The translations under genes and the position numbers were made by a program. A DNA stretch of 64,000 nt, taken from contig JAIOZI010000010.1 in NCBI GenBank assembly GCA_021740785.1, forward strand, positions 1 to 64,000, given 5' to 3'. The notes beneath the pieces were generated by a model. That model did no database searches. It saw nothing but the letters and a program-made list of their open reading frames with translations, and was not told the origin of the DNA. Source of the stretch: Melioribacteraceae bacterium. GTDB taxonomy: Bacteria; Bacteroidota; Ignavibacteria; Ignavibacteriales; Melioribacteraceae. Of the stretch, positions 15,355 through 24,192 are shown piece by piece; within the stretch, counting starts at the first letter, position 1; each line of letters starts with the position of its first letter.

Positions 15355-15843
15355 ATGACTTCAGAAGAAAGGATAAAGAAAGAAATAATTCAGAATTTTG
15401 GGCATGCCTACCGTGCTTTCGGTTTAAGCAAATTGATGGGACATGTTGTTGCGCTTTTGATCTCATCGCCCGAACCTGTTTCATTAGATGATATTTGTAA
15501 ATACCTCGGAAGAAGTAAAGGACCTATTAGCCAGATTATGAAGCGGCTGCGTGACCGTAACCTTATTAGAAGAGTATGGCACGAGAACAGCCGTAAAGAC
15601 TATTATGAAATTCAACCGGAAATTTTTGAAAACGCATTCCGAAATAATTTTGAACTAATCAAATCAAATACTCGACTTGCCAAACAATTGAAATCACTCG
15701 TTAATAAAGAAAAAAGTAAAAATCTAGATGCACTTAAAAATAGATTAACCGAGATGCACCGTTTTTATGAATTAACAGAGAAACACTACAATAACTTTTT
15801 AGATGAGTGGGAAGTTGAACGCGAAAAAATATATTCTAAATAA
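15355..15843 (+). CDS. MarR/GbsR-family transcriptional regulator
   Basis: A 162-aa winged-helix regulator starting MTSEERIKKEIIQNFGHAYR. Residues ~25-90 are the DNA-binding domain (LISSPEPVSLDDICKYLGRS, then GPISQIMKRLRDRNLIRRVW with the wing following). The C-terminal half is a long helical dimerisation segment. The layout fits the GbsR-like branch of the MarR superfamily. It precedes the reductase gene by ~85 bp in the same direction, and the two upstream regions share an operator-like block, so it likely controls the following genes. The effector is unknown; an acyl-CoA or small acid would fit the neighbours. No clear Shine-Dalgarno site is seen. Confidence 0.8.
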   Translation: MTSEERIKKEIIQNFGHAYRAFGLSKLMGHVVALLISSPEPVSLDDICKYLGRSKGPISQIMKRLRDRNLIRRVWHENSRKDYYEIQPEIFENAFRNNFELIKSNTRLAKQLKSLVNKEKSKNLDALKNRLTEMHRFYELTEKHYNNFLDEWEVEREKIYSK

Positions 15844-15874
15844 TTTTTGACTATAGCTTTGCAGTAAATTTTTT

Positions 15875-15913
15875 ATTGACTAAACGTTTTAAATTTTTCA
15901 AACGTTAAAAACG
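15875..15913 (+). promoter_or_regulatory. Operator/promoter of the fabG-like gene
   Basis: AACGTTT (15883-15889) and AAACGTT (15900-15906) form a perfect 7-bp inverted repeat with a 10-nt AT spacer, preceded by TTGAC and followed by AAAAACG. It contains the same GTTT-N10-AAAC block found ahead of the regulator gene. Confidence 0.55.
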
Positions 15914-15929
15914 CTAAGAGGAAATTAAG

Positions 15930-16673
15930 ATGAAAAGATTGGAAGGAAAAACTGCAGTAATTACCGGAGGGGCTCAAGGAATAGGGAAAGCCACAGTAAT
16001 TAAAATTGTTGAGGAAGGCGCAAGTGTCGCTGTCTGGGATTTGAATGAAGAAAAAGGAAATCAGTTGGTAAATGAATTGAACAAAGACGAACAGAAAGTA
16101 TCTTTCTACAAAGTGAATGTAGCAAATTTCGAAGAAGTAATTACAAGTATGAAGAGAGTAATTAACGACTTCGGCAAAGTGGATATACTTATTAATAATG
16201 CGGGTATTACCAAAGACGCAACATTAAAAAAAATGACCCCGGAACAATGGCAGCAGGTTATTGATGTAAACCTAACGGGGGTTTTTAACTGTACACAGTC
16301 CGTTTCTGCACATATGACAGAAAGGGGAAGCGGCAGAATTATTAATGCTTCTTCGGTTGTCGGTTTATATGGTAACTTCGGGCAAACTAATTATGTCGCA
16401 GCTAAAGCAGGTGTTATTGGTATGACAAAAGTTTGGGCGCGCGAACTTGGACGAAAAGGTATTTGCGTTAATGCTGTTGCGCCTGGTTTTATAGTAACTG
16501 AAATGGTTGCGGCTATGCCCGATAAAGTTATTCAAATGATGGAAGAAAAAACTCCGCTCGGCAGGCTCGGCAGACCGGAAGATATTGCGAACGCTTATTG
16601 TTTTCTTGCTGGTGATGAAGCTTCTTTTATAAACGGCACAACGTTATGTGTTGACGGCGGGATTATTAGTTAA
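15930..16673 (+). CDS. FabG-like 3-oxoacyl reductase (SDR)
   Basis: A 247-aa classical short-chain dehydrogenase that reduces a 3-oxoacyl (ACP or CoA) substrate with NAD(P)H. TGGAQGIG near residue 12 is the cofactor glycine motif, NNAG is near 90, and the catalytic Ser-Tyr-Lys lie in SSVVGLYGNFGQTNYVAAKA. AGAGGAAATTAAG precedes the ATG. It is the first gene of the regulated cluster and is followed by a KASIII-like gene, so it may serve a dedicated acyl pathway rather than general fatty-acid synthesis. A role as acetoacetyl-CoA reductase (PhaB-like) cannot be excluded. Confidence 0.88.
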   Translation: MKRLEGKTAVITGGAQGIGKATVIKIVEEGASVAVWDLNEEKGNQLVNELNKDEQKVSFYKVNVANFEEVITSMKRVINDFGKVDILINNAGITKDATLKKMTPEQWQQVIDVNLTGVFNCTQSVSAHMTERGSGRIINASSVVGLYGNFGQTNYVAAKAGVIGMTKVWARELGRKGICVNAVAPGFIVTEMVAAMPDKVIQMMEEKTPLGRLGRPEDIANAYCFLAGDEASFINGTTLCVDGGIIS

Positions 16674-16742
16674 CTAATTCTTTGCGGATGGTATGAGAAA
16701 GGATTTTTAAACAATGTTCGAAAAAATACTGGATAAAGATGA

Positions 16743-17729
16743 ATGCGAAATGCAGTAATTAAATCGGTCGGCGCTTATGCTCCCGAAAGAGTAATACCGA
16801 ATTCATATTTTAATGAATTACTTGGTGAAGATGTCGATACATGGTTGAGAACAAATCTTACTATTAAAGAAAGAAGATGGAGCAGTGAAGAACAGGCAGC
16901 GAGCGACTTGGCTGTTGAAGCGGCTAAAATCGCGTTGAAACGAGCCGACTTAAAGCCGGAAGATATAGATTTGCTTATCGTTACTACCGATACTCCCGAT
17001 TATATCTCTCCTTCTACTGCATCTGTTGTACAAGATAAATTAAATGCCCTTCACGCGGGAACATTTGACATAAACTCAGCTTGCGCGGGTTTTGTTACCG
17101 GAATTGACACTGCGGCAAAATTTATTAAAGCAGATGATAATTATAATAATATTCTCGTCATAGGCACTTACGCAATGAGCAAGTATTTGGATTTAACAGA
17201 TAAAAAAACAGTTACTCTTTTTGCTGACGGAGCGGGTGCACTAATCCTTTCTGCTGAAAATTCCAAAAGTGGATTTGTTGAAAGCAAACTTCACAGCGAA
17301 GGGCAATATAATGATTGGATGGGAATTTACGGCGGCGGTACACGGAATCCTCTGACTCCGCAAAAAGTTGCAGCTAAAGATCATCTATTAAAATTTGTGA
17401 AAAAATTCCCTAAAGAAATAAATCCAACTACCTGGACGAACATGATTTCCGGGGTGATTGAAAAACATGATTTGAACCCCAATAATATTGACCATTATTT
17501 CTTTACTCAGATTAACATCAACTCAATTTGGGAAACGATGGATAATTTGAAAGTTGATAAATCTAAAGCGCATACAATCATGGATCGTTACGGTTATACG
17601 GGATCAGCATGTATCCCGATGGCGTTAAACGATGCATTCGAGAAAGGAAAAATTAGCAAAGGCGACAAATTAATTTTTATGGGCTCGGGCGGAGGATTGG
17701 CTTTTGCCTGTGCCTTATTTCAATGGTAA
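16743..17729 (+). CDS. KASIII (FabH)-like thiolase-fold enzyme with altered active site
   Basis: A 328-aa ketoacyl-synthase-III-fold protein. The acyl-accepting Cys is present in INSACAGFVTG. The FabH His-containing PHQAN motif reads FFTQIN here, so His is replaced by Thr, and the GNTSAAS motif reads GYTGSAC, so the catalytic Asn is replaced by Tyr. Decarboxylative condensation by the usual mechanism is therefore doubtful. Acyl transfer or a different condensation is more likely. A 14-codon reading frame starting at 16713 overlaps the start. The enzyme probably works with the adjacent reductase and acyl-CoA synthetase. Confidence 0.85.
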   Translation: MRNAVIKSVGAYAPERVIPNSYFNELLGEDVDTWLRTNLTIKERRWSSEEQAASDLAVEAAKIALKRADLKPEDIDLLIVTTDTPDYISPSTASVVQDKLNALHAGTFDINSACAGFVTGIDTAAKFIKADDNYNNILVIGTYAMSKYLDLTDKKTVTLFADGAGALILSAENSKSGFVESKLHSEGQYNDWMGIYGGGTRNPLTPQKVAAKDHLLKFVKKFPKEINPTTWTNMISGVIEKHDLNPNNIDHYFFTQININSIWETMDNLKVDKSKAHTIMDRYGYTGSACIPMALNDAFEKGKISKGDKLIFMGSGGGLAFACALFQW

Positions 17730-17746
17730 ATACAATTGAGTTGTGA

Positions 17747-19264
17747 ATGAACATAGCGTCAGATGAATTGGTAATAGCCGGCTGGATTTTGATAAGTTTG
17801 TATGCCGCATCAATTTTGGTTTTTGTAGTACGCGGCGCAATAAAAACCAAAAGCATGAAAGATTATGCTGTTGGTAATATTGCATTTTCTCCGGCGGCTG
17901 TGGGACTTGCTTTAGCAGCTTCTATGACCAGCGCGGCTACGTTTATTATTAATCCGGGAATAATTGCTTTTTACGGAATAAGCGGAGTTATATCTTACGC
18001 GTTCGTACTCCCGGTTGCGGCTATGGTTTCATTGGTAGTTTTAACAAAGGGTTTTAGAAAACACGGCAGCACTGTAAAAGCACTCAGCATGGCGCAGTGG
18101 ATGGGAACACGTTATAACAGCAAAGGTTATTCATTGTTCTTCGCTTTCCTATCTTTATTGTTGATAACATTCATTGTATTGATTGCAGTCGGGCTTACTA
18201 AAGTATTGTCTAAAACTTTGAACGTCGGCGAACTTTTGATGTTAATCGGAATAGTTGTTTTTATTTTCGGCTACATGATGTTCGGCGGCGCAAACTCAAT
18301 GGTATATACAAATACAATTCAAGCAATATTGATGCTGGTTGTAGCGTTTATTTTACTCGGATCAGGCTATGAACATTTCAGCAGCGGTGTGCATGGCTTT
18401 CTTGATGAACTTGCCGCAATTGATCCCAAATTGGTTTCAACTACCAATGATTCCAGCTTTTTATTCCGTGATTACTTTGAAATTTTCTTTGCACAAATAG
18501 TTGTTGGTGTTGCTATTGTCTGTCAGCCGCATATCATTACAAAATCACTTCTGCTTAAAACCGATTCCGATGTGAATAAATATTTGGTGTTCGGAGTTAT
18601 AACAGAGTTTATATTCTTTCTTGTTGTGATAGCAGGTTTATACGCAAGATTGGTATTTCCCGGTTTAACTGTTGATGGAAAAGCGCTGGCTCTTGACGGA
18701 ATAATCTCGGCTTATGTTGTAAAGGAGTTTCCTGTTTACGTGGGATTATTAGTTGTACTTGGATTAATTTCGGCAGGCATTTCAACTTTAGAAGGATTGA
18801 TACAAGCGCTCGCCACCACAATATCCGCCGATATCGCTAAACCATTATTCGGTAATAAATATCCCGGGGATAATTTGAAGCGTGAGAAATTTGAAATCGG
18901 GTTGAATAGAGTTGTGATTGCCATCTTAGGAATTGTAACAATACTTATTTCGTACGATCAACTTGTAAATCCAAAGTTAAGCGTTGCGATATTTGCTCAG
19001 AACGGTGTATACGCATATTTCTCAGCCGCATTCGTACCGATACTGTTCGGAATGTTCCTGAAGGGAGTTGATAAGGTTGTTGCCATAGGTGCTTCGGTAA
19101 CCGCGGTCATTGTTCACTTCAGTTATTATTACGGAAAACTTCCGGTTCCGTTTACGGCATCGACCGGAGAAAATCCCGGCGTTGCTGCTGCTATGGCAAT
19201 TGTAGCTTCGTTAATTGTTGGATATGTTTTATATAGATTTACGTGGAGGACAGAAAGTGTCTAA
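17747..19264 (+). CDS. Sodium:solute symporter (SSS family)
   Basis: A 505-aa inner-membrane carrier with about 13 transmembrane helices and no signal peptide. The N-terminal helix is followed by KDYAVGNIAFSPAAVGLALA and ASMTSAATFIINPGIIAFYG, typical of SSS transporters related to those for acetate and other monocarboxylates. ISAGISTLEGLIQALATTIS matches the Na+-site region. It overlaps the acyl-CoA synthetase by 8 nt, so transport and CoA activation of a carboxylic acid are probably linked. The substrate cannot be read from the sequence. Confidence 0.87.
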   Translation: MNIASDELVIAGWILISLYAASILVFVVRGAIKTKSMKDYAVGNIAFSPAAVGLALAASMTSAATFIINPGIIAFYGISGVISYAFVLPVAAMVSLVVLTKGFRKHGSTVKALSMAQWMGTRYNSKGYSLFFAFLSLLLITFIVLIAVGLTKVLSKTLNVGELLMLIGIVVFIFGYMMFGGANSMVYTNTIQAILMLVVAFILLGSGYEHFSSGVHGFLDELAAIDPKLVSTTNDSSFLFRDYFEIFFAQIVVGVAIVCQPHIITKSLLLKTDSDVNKYLVFGVITEFIFFLVVIAGLYARLVFPGLTVDGKALALDGIISAYVVKEFPVYVGLLVVLGLISAGISTLEGLIQALATTISADIAKPLFGNKYPGDNLKREKFEIGLNRVVIAILGIVTILISYDQLVNPKLSVAIFAQNGVYAYFSAAFVPILFGMFLKGVDKVVAIGASVTAVIVHFSYYYGKLPVPFTASTGENPGVAAAMAIVASLIVGYVLYRFTWRTESV

Positions 19265-20777
19265 TTATCATTTGGATTGGCTTGCCAAATGGGCTAAGTA
19301 CACTCCGAACCGAATGATGCTGCGGGAATATGATTCCGGTCTGGAATGGAATTACTCCGATTTTAACAACAGGGTAAACACTCTTGCTGTAAAGTTTTTG
19401 AATAATTACGAAATTAATTTCGGTGATAGAGTTGCTGTCTATTCTAAAAATCGTGCTGAATATGTTTTGCTGTTATTCGCATGTATTAAAACCGGCGCTA
19501 TATTAGTTCCGCTGAATTTTAGATTAACACCGCGCGAGTTAGATGCTTTAATTACAGACGCTGATCCGGAATTGTTTTTCTACGAAAATGATTTTGAAGA
19601 GAGCGTAAAGCAGCTAAAAACATTTAAAAATATTTCACAGAAAAACCAGATCGAAGAAATATCCAGTTTATTAAAAGAAGATATCGAAGAAACAAAATTC
19701 AATCTGCAGCCAAATATTAATGAAGAAACAACTGTGATGATTTTGTACACAGCCGGAACAACGGGATTATCGAAAGGCGCTATAATAAATCATCGCATGT
19801 TGTTTTGGAATTCTATTAATACTGAATTGCGTTTGGATATAACATCAATTGATCACACCCAGAGTTTTGCACCGTTCTTTCATACCGGCGGATGGAATGT
19901 GCTGTTTACGCCATTTGTTCATCACGGAGCATCGCATACTCTGTTAACTAAATTCGAGCCCGGTTTAATTCTGCAGTTAATAGAAAAAGAAAAGGCTACG
20001 ATTCTTTTCGGTGTTCCTACGATGCTTCAGATGATGGCTGATTCCGAATATTTTGATAAAGTTGATTTAAACTCGGTTCGATATGCTATTGTTGGCGGCG
20101 CACCCATGCCTTTACCTCTGATAAATAAATGGCATGATAAGGGAGTGTTTATTCGTCAGGGTTACGGCTTAACAGAAGTCGGTCCGAATTGTTTTTCACT
20201 TCACCAAGACGATGCTATAAAAAAGAAAGGTTCAATTGGATATCCGAATTATTATATCGAAGCAAAAATTATGAATGAACTCGAACAAGAAGTTGAAGTA
20301 AATGAGATAGGTGAGTTATGGCTTAAATCGCCGGTTGTTACTCCCGGATATTGGCGAAAAGAAAAAGAAACAAAAAGGGCGATAACAAACGGATGGTTTC
20401 ATACCGGGGATATGGTAAGAAAAGATGAAGATGATTTTTATTATGTAGTTGACCGAAAAAAAAATATGTATATAAGCGGCGGCGAAAATGTATATCCCTC
20501 TGAAATTGAAAATTATCTTTATACAAATGAGGCAGTTCGGGAAGTTGCAGTTATCGGTGTGGCTGATGAAAAGTGGGGAGAGGTTGGTAAAGCGTATGTA
20601 TCATTAAATGAAAATGCTGCATTAACTGAAGAACTGCTAAAAGAATTTTGCACAGGAAATTTAGCTAAGTACAAAATCCCTAAGTACTTCGAGATAATTA
20701 ACGAAATACCTAAGAACGATGCGGGTAAGATTGATAAAAAGAAATTACTGGAATTACACAATAAACAATCAATATAA
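19257..20777 (+). CDS. AMP-forming acyl-CoA synthetase
   Basis: Activates a carboxylic acid to its CoA thioester through an acyl-adenylate. Motifs in order: the P-loop-like TAGTTGLSKGA, YGLTEVGP, and GWFHTGDMV with DRKKNMYISGGENVYPSEIE (hinge and A8 region), ending GKIDKKKL with the catalytic Lys. The GTG at 19257 is chosen because GGAGG lies 8 nt upstream; an ATG-like start at 19215 would overlap the symporter by 50 nt. The length is ~507 aa. Medium-chain or aromatic acids are typical for this branch, but specificity is not visible. Confidence 0.88.
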   Translation: MSNYHLDWLAKWAKYTPNRMMLREYDSGLEWNYSDFNNRVNTLAVKFLNNYEINFGDRVAVYSKNRAEYVLLLFACIKTGAILVPLNFRLTPRELDALITDADPELFFYENDFEESVKQLKTFKNISQKNQIEEISSLLKEDIEETKFNLQPNINEETTVMILYTAGTTGLSKGAIINHRMLFWNSINTELRLDITSIDHTQSFAPFFHTGGWNVLFTPFVHHGASHTLLTKFEPGLILQLIEKEKATILFGVPTMLQMMADSEYFDKVDLNSVRYAIVGGAPMPLPLINKWHDKGVFIRQGYGLTEVGPNCFSLHQDDAIKKKGSIGYPNYYIEAKIMNELEQEVEVNEIGELWLKSPVVTPGYWRKEKETKRAITNGWFHTGDMVRKDEDDFYYVVDRKKNMYISGGENVYPSEIENYLYTNEAVREVAVIGVADEKWGEVGKAYVSLNENAALTEELLKEFCTGNLAKYKIPKYFEIINEIPKNDAGKIDKKKLLELHNKQSI

Positions 20778-20801
20778 TTATTAACAACAAGGAGTAGTAA
20801 A

Positions 20802-21554
20802 ATGAAAAAAATTATTTCATTATTTGTTGTCGTTCTGCTCGCAGTTGGCTTTTCTGCCTGCAGCAAAGACGATACAACACCAACAGGCGCAACTACCTAT
20901 AAAATAACCGGTAAAATTTTAGATGCCGACGGTGCAGGTGTCGAAAATGTAAGTGTAAAAGCTGTCAGCGAAGACGGTTCGGTTAGTAAAACTACGGTAA
21001 CGGGTTCAGACGGCAGTTATTCATTTACCAGTTTAACGCCTAATGTTTTTTATACTTTAACAGCAACATCAGACAATTTTTATTTCACATCAACAGGAAA
21101 TGAAGTTGGATTGGATTCTGATTCAGAAGTGAATTTCACTGCCATAGGTATTTACGGAACATGGGTTGCTGAAGATTATGATGTTTCAGTATTACTCTAC
21201 ACATATTTCAATATAAGGAAAATTACAGCCACGTTTAATCCGAATGGAAGCTATACTGTGGTTCAAGTTGATTCTTCAGGCGCAGAAAAAACAATTGGCG
21301 GCACATTCACCATTTCAAAAAGTGAAGTGGAAAATATTTTTTCTATAACTGCCGATCAAACAATTGGCGGAACCCTGACAGCACAAGGTATTTTTGAAAT
21401 TAGTTCAAGTTCAACTCCATTTACAATGCAGTATGAAGTTGTTCAAACAACTCCTGATATTGGCGCTACTCCTCCAACTCCTGAAGCTGGTTTCGGCAGC
21501 ACTAGCGGAGGTGCATACGGAACTACTAATATTCAGAAATATACTCGGCAATAA
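20802..21554 (+). CDS. Surface lipoprotein with CnaB/carboxypeptidase-regulatory-like domain
   Basis: A 250-aa lipoprotein. The signal peptide ends in a lipobox (VGFSAC; Cys at ~20) followed by SKDD, and Thr-rich residues follow. Residues ~30-105 form a carboxypeptidase-regulatory-like beta-sandwich (ITGKILDADGAGVENVSVKA, GSYSFTSLTPNVFYTLTATS). The C-terminal half resembles a lipocalin-like beta-rich domain found in Bacteroidota lipoproteins (YGTWVAEDY, GGTFTISKSE). A strong AAGGAG site precedes the ATG. It probably binds or holds a substrate at the cell surface for the neighbouring barrel. Confidence 0.78.
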   Translation: MKKIISLFVVVLLAVGFSACSKDDTTPTGATTYKITGKILDADGAGVENVSVKAVSEDGSVSKTTVTGSDGSYSFTSLTPNVFYTLTATSDNFYFTSTGNEVGLDSDSEVNFTAIGIYGTWVAEDYDVSVLLYTYFNIRKITATFNPNGSYTVVQVDSSGAEKTIGGTFTISKSEVENIFSITADQTIGGTLTAQGIFEISSSSTPFTMQYEVVQTTPDIGATPPTPEAGFGSTSGGAYGTTNIQKYTRQ

Positions 21555-21560
21555 CTATTA

Positions 21561-21600
21561 AGGGTCTGCAAAATTGTAGACCCTCTTATTTGATTTTTAT
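21561..21600 (+). terminator. Rho-independent terminator
   Basis: AGGGTCTGCAAAATTGTAGACCCT followed by CTTATTTGATTTTT. It separates the lipoprotein gene from the barrel gene, so the barrel and hydrolase genes may be expressed separately or by read-through. Confidence 0.8.
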
Positions 21601-21620
21601 ATTATTAAGTGGTTATGACC

Positions 21621-23168
21621 ATGAAAAAATTAATACTACAATTTATTTTATTTAGTTCAATAATATTTGCTCAACAAGGCAGTTGGAATTATGATGAAAA
21701 TTATATCCCAATTGATTACCCGAAAGAATTTCAGTTTCTTGCTTACTTTATTAATCAAGGGGTGGCAAATAATGTTTATGCAACAAACGATTTGTTGAAA
21801 GGGCAAACAGTCGGACGACTTTTCGGTGGAAACACAACTTCAACCGGGCAGAACACCGCTTATTTTGAGCAAAGATTAATTCCTTTTTTTATATATCAAC
21901 CAAAACTCTTAAATGGTAGAGCGCTGCTGCGTATGGCTTTTGAAATTGATTGGACATGGGGAGACGCTTCATACGGCGCGGGCGGTAATTTCGGATCAGC
22001 TCTCTCAGCCGATCAGGTGAATTTGCAGACACAGAATATTGAACTTGAACTTATACCATTCAAAAATTTTGCTATCAACCTTGGTTTACAGAGGCTTTAT
22101 GATACCCCGTACAATCCGTATCGTACATTTGCAAGTACAATGCTTAAAACAGGTTACAGGTTGATGTTCTGGGGCAGTGATGCTGTTGGAATTTCTGCAA
22201 GATATGACTGGGACTATAAAAGAATAAAAGCAGGATTCTATCAACTTTATGAAAATAATATCAATCAAAATGATGATGTTACTCTTTGGGAATTAAATTT
22301 CGAAATGGATATCACAAAGGAATGGCGTCAAGGTTTTACGGCTTATTATCTTTATGACAGAGCAAACGGAGAAGGAGGCGTCTCAATTCTCGGGCAGGGT
22401 TTGAATAGTAATCTTGCTCCTTATAACGGTGTTTATCGTTTTCCGCTCGGCGCTGATCCCTACCAAGCCGACATTATTTGGCTGGGAACCTTTGGAAATT
22501 ACAATCCTGAGTTTCAGTTGGGTCAATGGTCGGTTAACGGTTTTTTTATGACCAACCTTGGTGAAATTAGAACGGAAGTTAATAACGAATATAAAAAAGC
22601 TGCTGATGTATTCGGGTATTCAGCAAATTTAAGAGCGGGTTACAAATACGGTCAAACTCCGGAAGATAATGTTATGCTGGATATGTTTTATGCATCCGGT
22701 GATGAGAACAATCTTGATGATAAAGAGTACAGTGGAGTGATAACCGGAAATCAGTGGGGTTCTCCGGGCGCAATAATGATTGGTCACGGCGCTTATTTAT
22801 TATACCCGCATGGCAATGTAGTGAACCGTTATGTTGCTGCGGTCAGTGATTTATCAAATATGGGATTGGGACAAATCGGCGGAACAATAAATCTATCTCA
22901 CTCATTTATTCCCCATAAATTGTCGGCAAAAGTTGGCGCTGCATTTGCTCAGAGCTTGGTTGAACCAGCCGCTGGAGGAAAGACTATCGGTACTGAAATA
23001 AACGGTATGGTTGGATTTAAGCCTGCAGTATTCATGGATATTGAACTGCATGCAGCTTATTTAATGCTTGGTAATTTTTATGACAGCTCGCTTGTTAACG
23101 GCGGTGTAACCCTGAAACCGGCAAATCCATATACTGTATTTGTTGTCTTAAAATGGTTGATGTTCTAG
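21621..23168 (+). CDS. Outer-membrane beta-barrel protein
   Basis: A ~515-aa outer-membrane protein. The signal peptide is MKKLILQFILFSSIIFAQ. The rest has alternating amphipathic strands rich in Tyr, Trp and Gly, and ends VVLKWLMF with the terminal Phe recognised by the BAM complex. The ATG at 21621 gives the best signal peptide; in-frame starts at 21609 (GTG) and 21615 add only four residues. It lies ahead of the lipoprotein hydrolase gene by 27 bp. A channel or porin for a hydrophobic or acidic substrate would fit the neighbours, but no specific porin family is recognised. Confidence 0.75.
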   Translation: MKKLILQFILFSSIIFAQQGSWNYDENYIPIDYPKEFQFLAYFINQGVANNVYATNDLLKGQTVGRLFGGNTTSTGQNTAYFEQRLIPFFIYQPKLLNGRALLRMAFEIDWTWGDASYGAGGNFGSALSADQVNLQTQNIELELIPFKNFAINLGLQRLYDTPYNPYRTFASTMLKTGYRLMFWGSDAVGISARYDWDYKRIKAGFYQLYENNINQNDDVTLWELNFEMDITKEWRQGFTAYYLYDRANGEGGVSILGQGLNSNLAPYNGVYRFPLGADPYQADIIWLGTFGNYNPEFQLGQWSVNGFFMTNLGEIRTEVNNEYKKAADVFGYSANLRAGYKYGQTPEDNVMLDMFYASGDENNLDDKEYSGVITGNQWGSPGAIMIGHGAYLLYPHGNVVNRYVAAVSDLSNMGLGQIGGTINLSHSFIPHKLSAKVGAAFAQSLVEPAAGGKTIGTEINGMVGFKPAVFMDIELHAAYLMLGNFYDSSLVNGGVTLKPANPYTVFVVLKWLMF

Positions 23169-23195
23169 AAATGCAAAAATAAAAACGAGTTTGAA

Positions 23196-24140
23196 ATGAT
23201 TAAAAAATCTATTTATATGTCACTACTAATAAGCGCCTTTTTAATTGGCTGTTCACCTTACGGGAACTTAACCAAAATGGAATTTAACGACCTGCAGTAT
23301 CCGTTCGATGTTCATTACGTTACATTAGACGATGGTAGAAAAATAGCTTATGTTGATGAAGGTAATTTTGATGAAACAATAATATTCGTGCATGGATTGG
23401 GAAGTTATTTGCCTGCATGGAAAAAGAATGTTGAAGCGCTGAGCAAAAAATATAGAACGATTGCTCTCGATTTACCCGGTTACGGAAAATCCAGTAAAGA
23501 ACCTCACACTGGTACCCCGGAATTTTATTCCGATGTAATTGCTGAATTGATGGATAAACTTGATATCGAAAATGCGAACATCGCCGGTCATTCGATGGGC
23601 GGACAAGCAGCAATGGCGATGGCTTTGAAATATCCTGCGAAAGTTAAGCGATTAATTTTAGCCGCTCCCGCCGGAATTGAAGAATTTAACGAAGGGCAGA
23701 AAGAATGGTTCCGTGAAGTTATGACAGTTAATGCAGTTATGCTTACCCCGGTGCAGCAAATTAGAGCCAATGTTGCCGCTAACTTTTTCAACATGCCTTC
23801 GGATGCCGAATTTATGGTTACTGATAGAATTGCACTTCGTGGAGCAGATCAATTTGACAACTATTGCTACACGGTTGTACAATCAGTGAATGGAATGGTT
23901 GATCAGCCGGTCGCTCATCTTTTAAAAAGAATTACTCAACCTACACTAATCTTATTCGGAGAGAATGATAATCTTATTCCTAATCCTTATTTGAATCCGG
24001 GTTTCACAAGTGAAATCGGTAAGAAGGGGAGGGACTTAATTCCAAATAGTGAGCTTGTTATGATACCTGATTGTGGACATTTTCTGCAGTTCGAGAAACC
24101 TGGTGAATTTAATAAAGCTGTTGAATATTTTTTAAATTAG
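23196..24140 (+). CDS. Alpha/beta-hydrolase lipoprotein
   Basis: A 314-aa envelope-anchored hydrolase. The signal peptide ends in LIGCSP with the lipid-carrying Cys at ~19. The hydrolase fold follows: FVHGLGSYLPAWKKN (oxyanion HG), the nucleophile Ser in AGHSMGGQA, an acid Asp in LFGENDNLIP, and His in CGHFLQFE. It probably cleaves an ester outside the cytoplasm. Together with the barrel, symporter and acyl-CoA synthetase it suggests release, uptake and activation of an acid. It could also be a haloperoxidase-like or epoxide-type member. Confidence 0.85.
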   Translation: MIKKSIYMSLLISAFLIGCSPYGNLTKMEFNDLQYPFDVHYVTLDDGRKIAYVDEGNFDETIIFVHGLGSYLPAWKKNVEALSKKYRTIALDLPGYGKSSKEPHTGTPEFYSDVIAELMDKLDIENANIAGHSMGGQAAMAMALKYPAKVKRLILAAPAGIEEFNEGQKEWFREVMTVNAVMLTPVQQIRANVAANFFNMPSDAEFMVTDRIALRGADQFDNYCYTVVQSVNGMVDQPVAHLLKRITQPTLILFGENDNLIPNPYLNPGFTSEIGKKGRDLIPNSELVMIPDCGHFLQFEKPGEFNKAVEYFLN

Positions 24141-24145
24141 ATTAG

Positions 24146-24176
24146 ACTAAAGCCCTCCGTAATGAAGGGCTTTAGT
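24146..24176. terminator. Bidirectional terminator
   Basis: ACTAAAGCCCT-TCATTACGG-type hairpin: ACTAAAGCCCT at 24146-24156 pairs with AGGGCTTTAGT at 24166-24176. It lies between the convergent hydrolase and ricin-like genes. Confidence 0.85.
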
Positions 24177-24192
24177 GATTTTGATGCGATTC

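Noticed and set aside
16713-16757. A 14-codon leader peptide ahead of the KASIII-like gene
   Set aside because: It overlaps the gene start and lacks a clear ribosome-binding site or regulatory residues; length alone does not support it.
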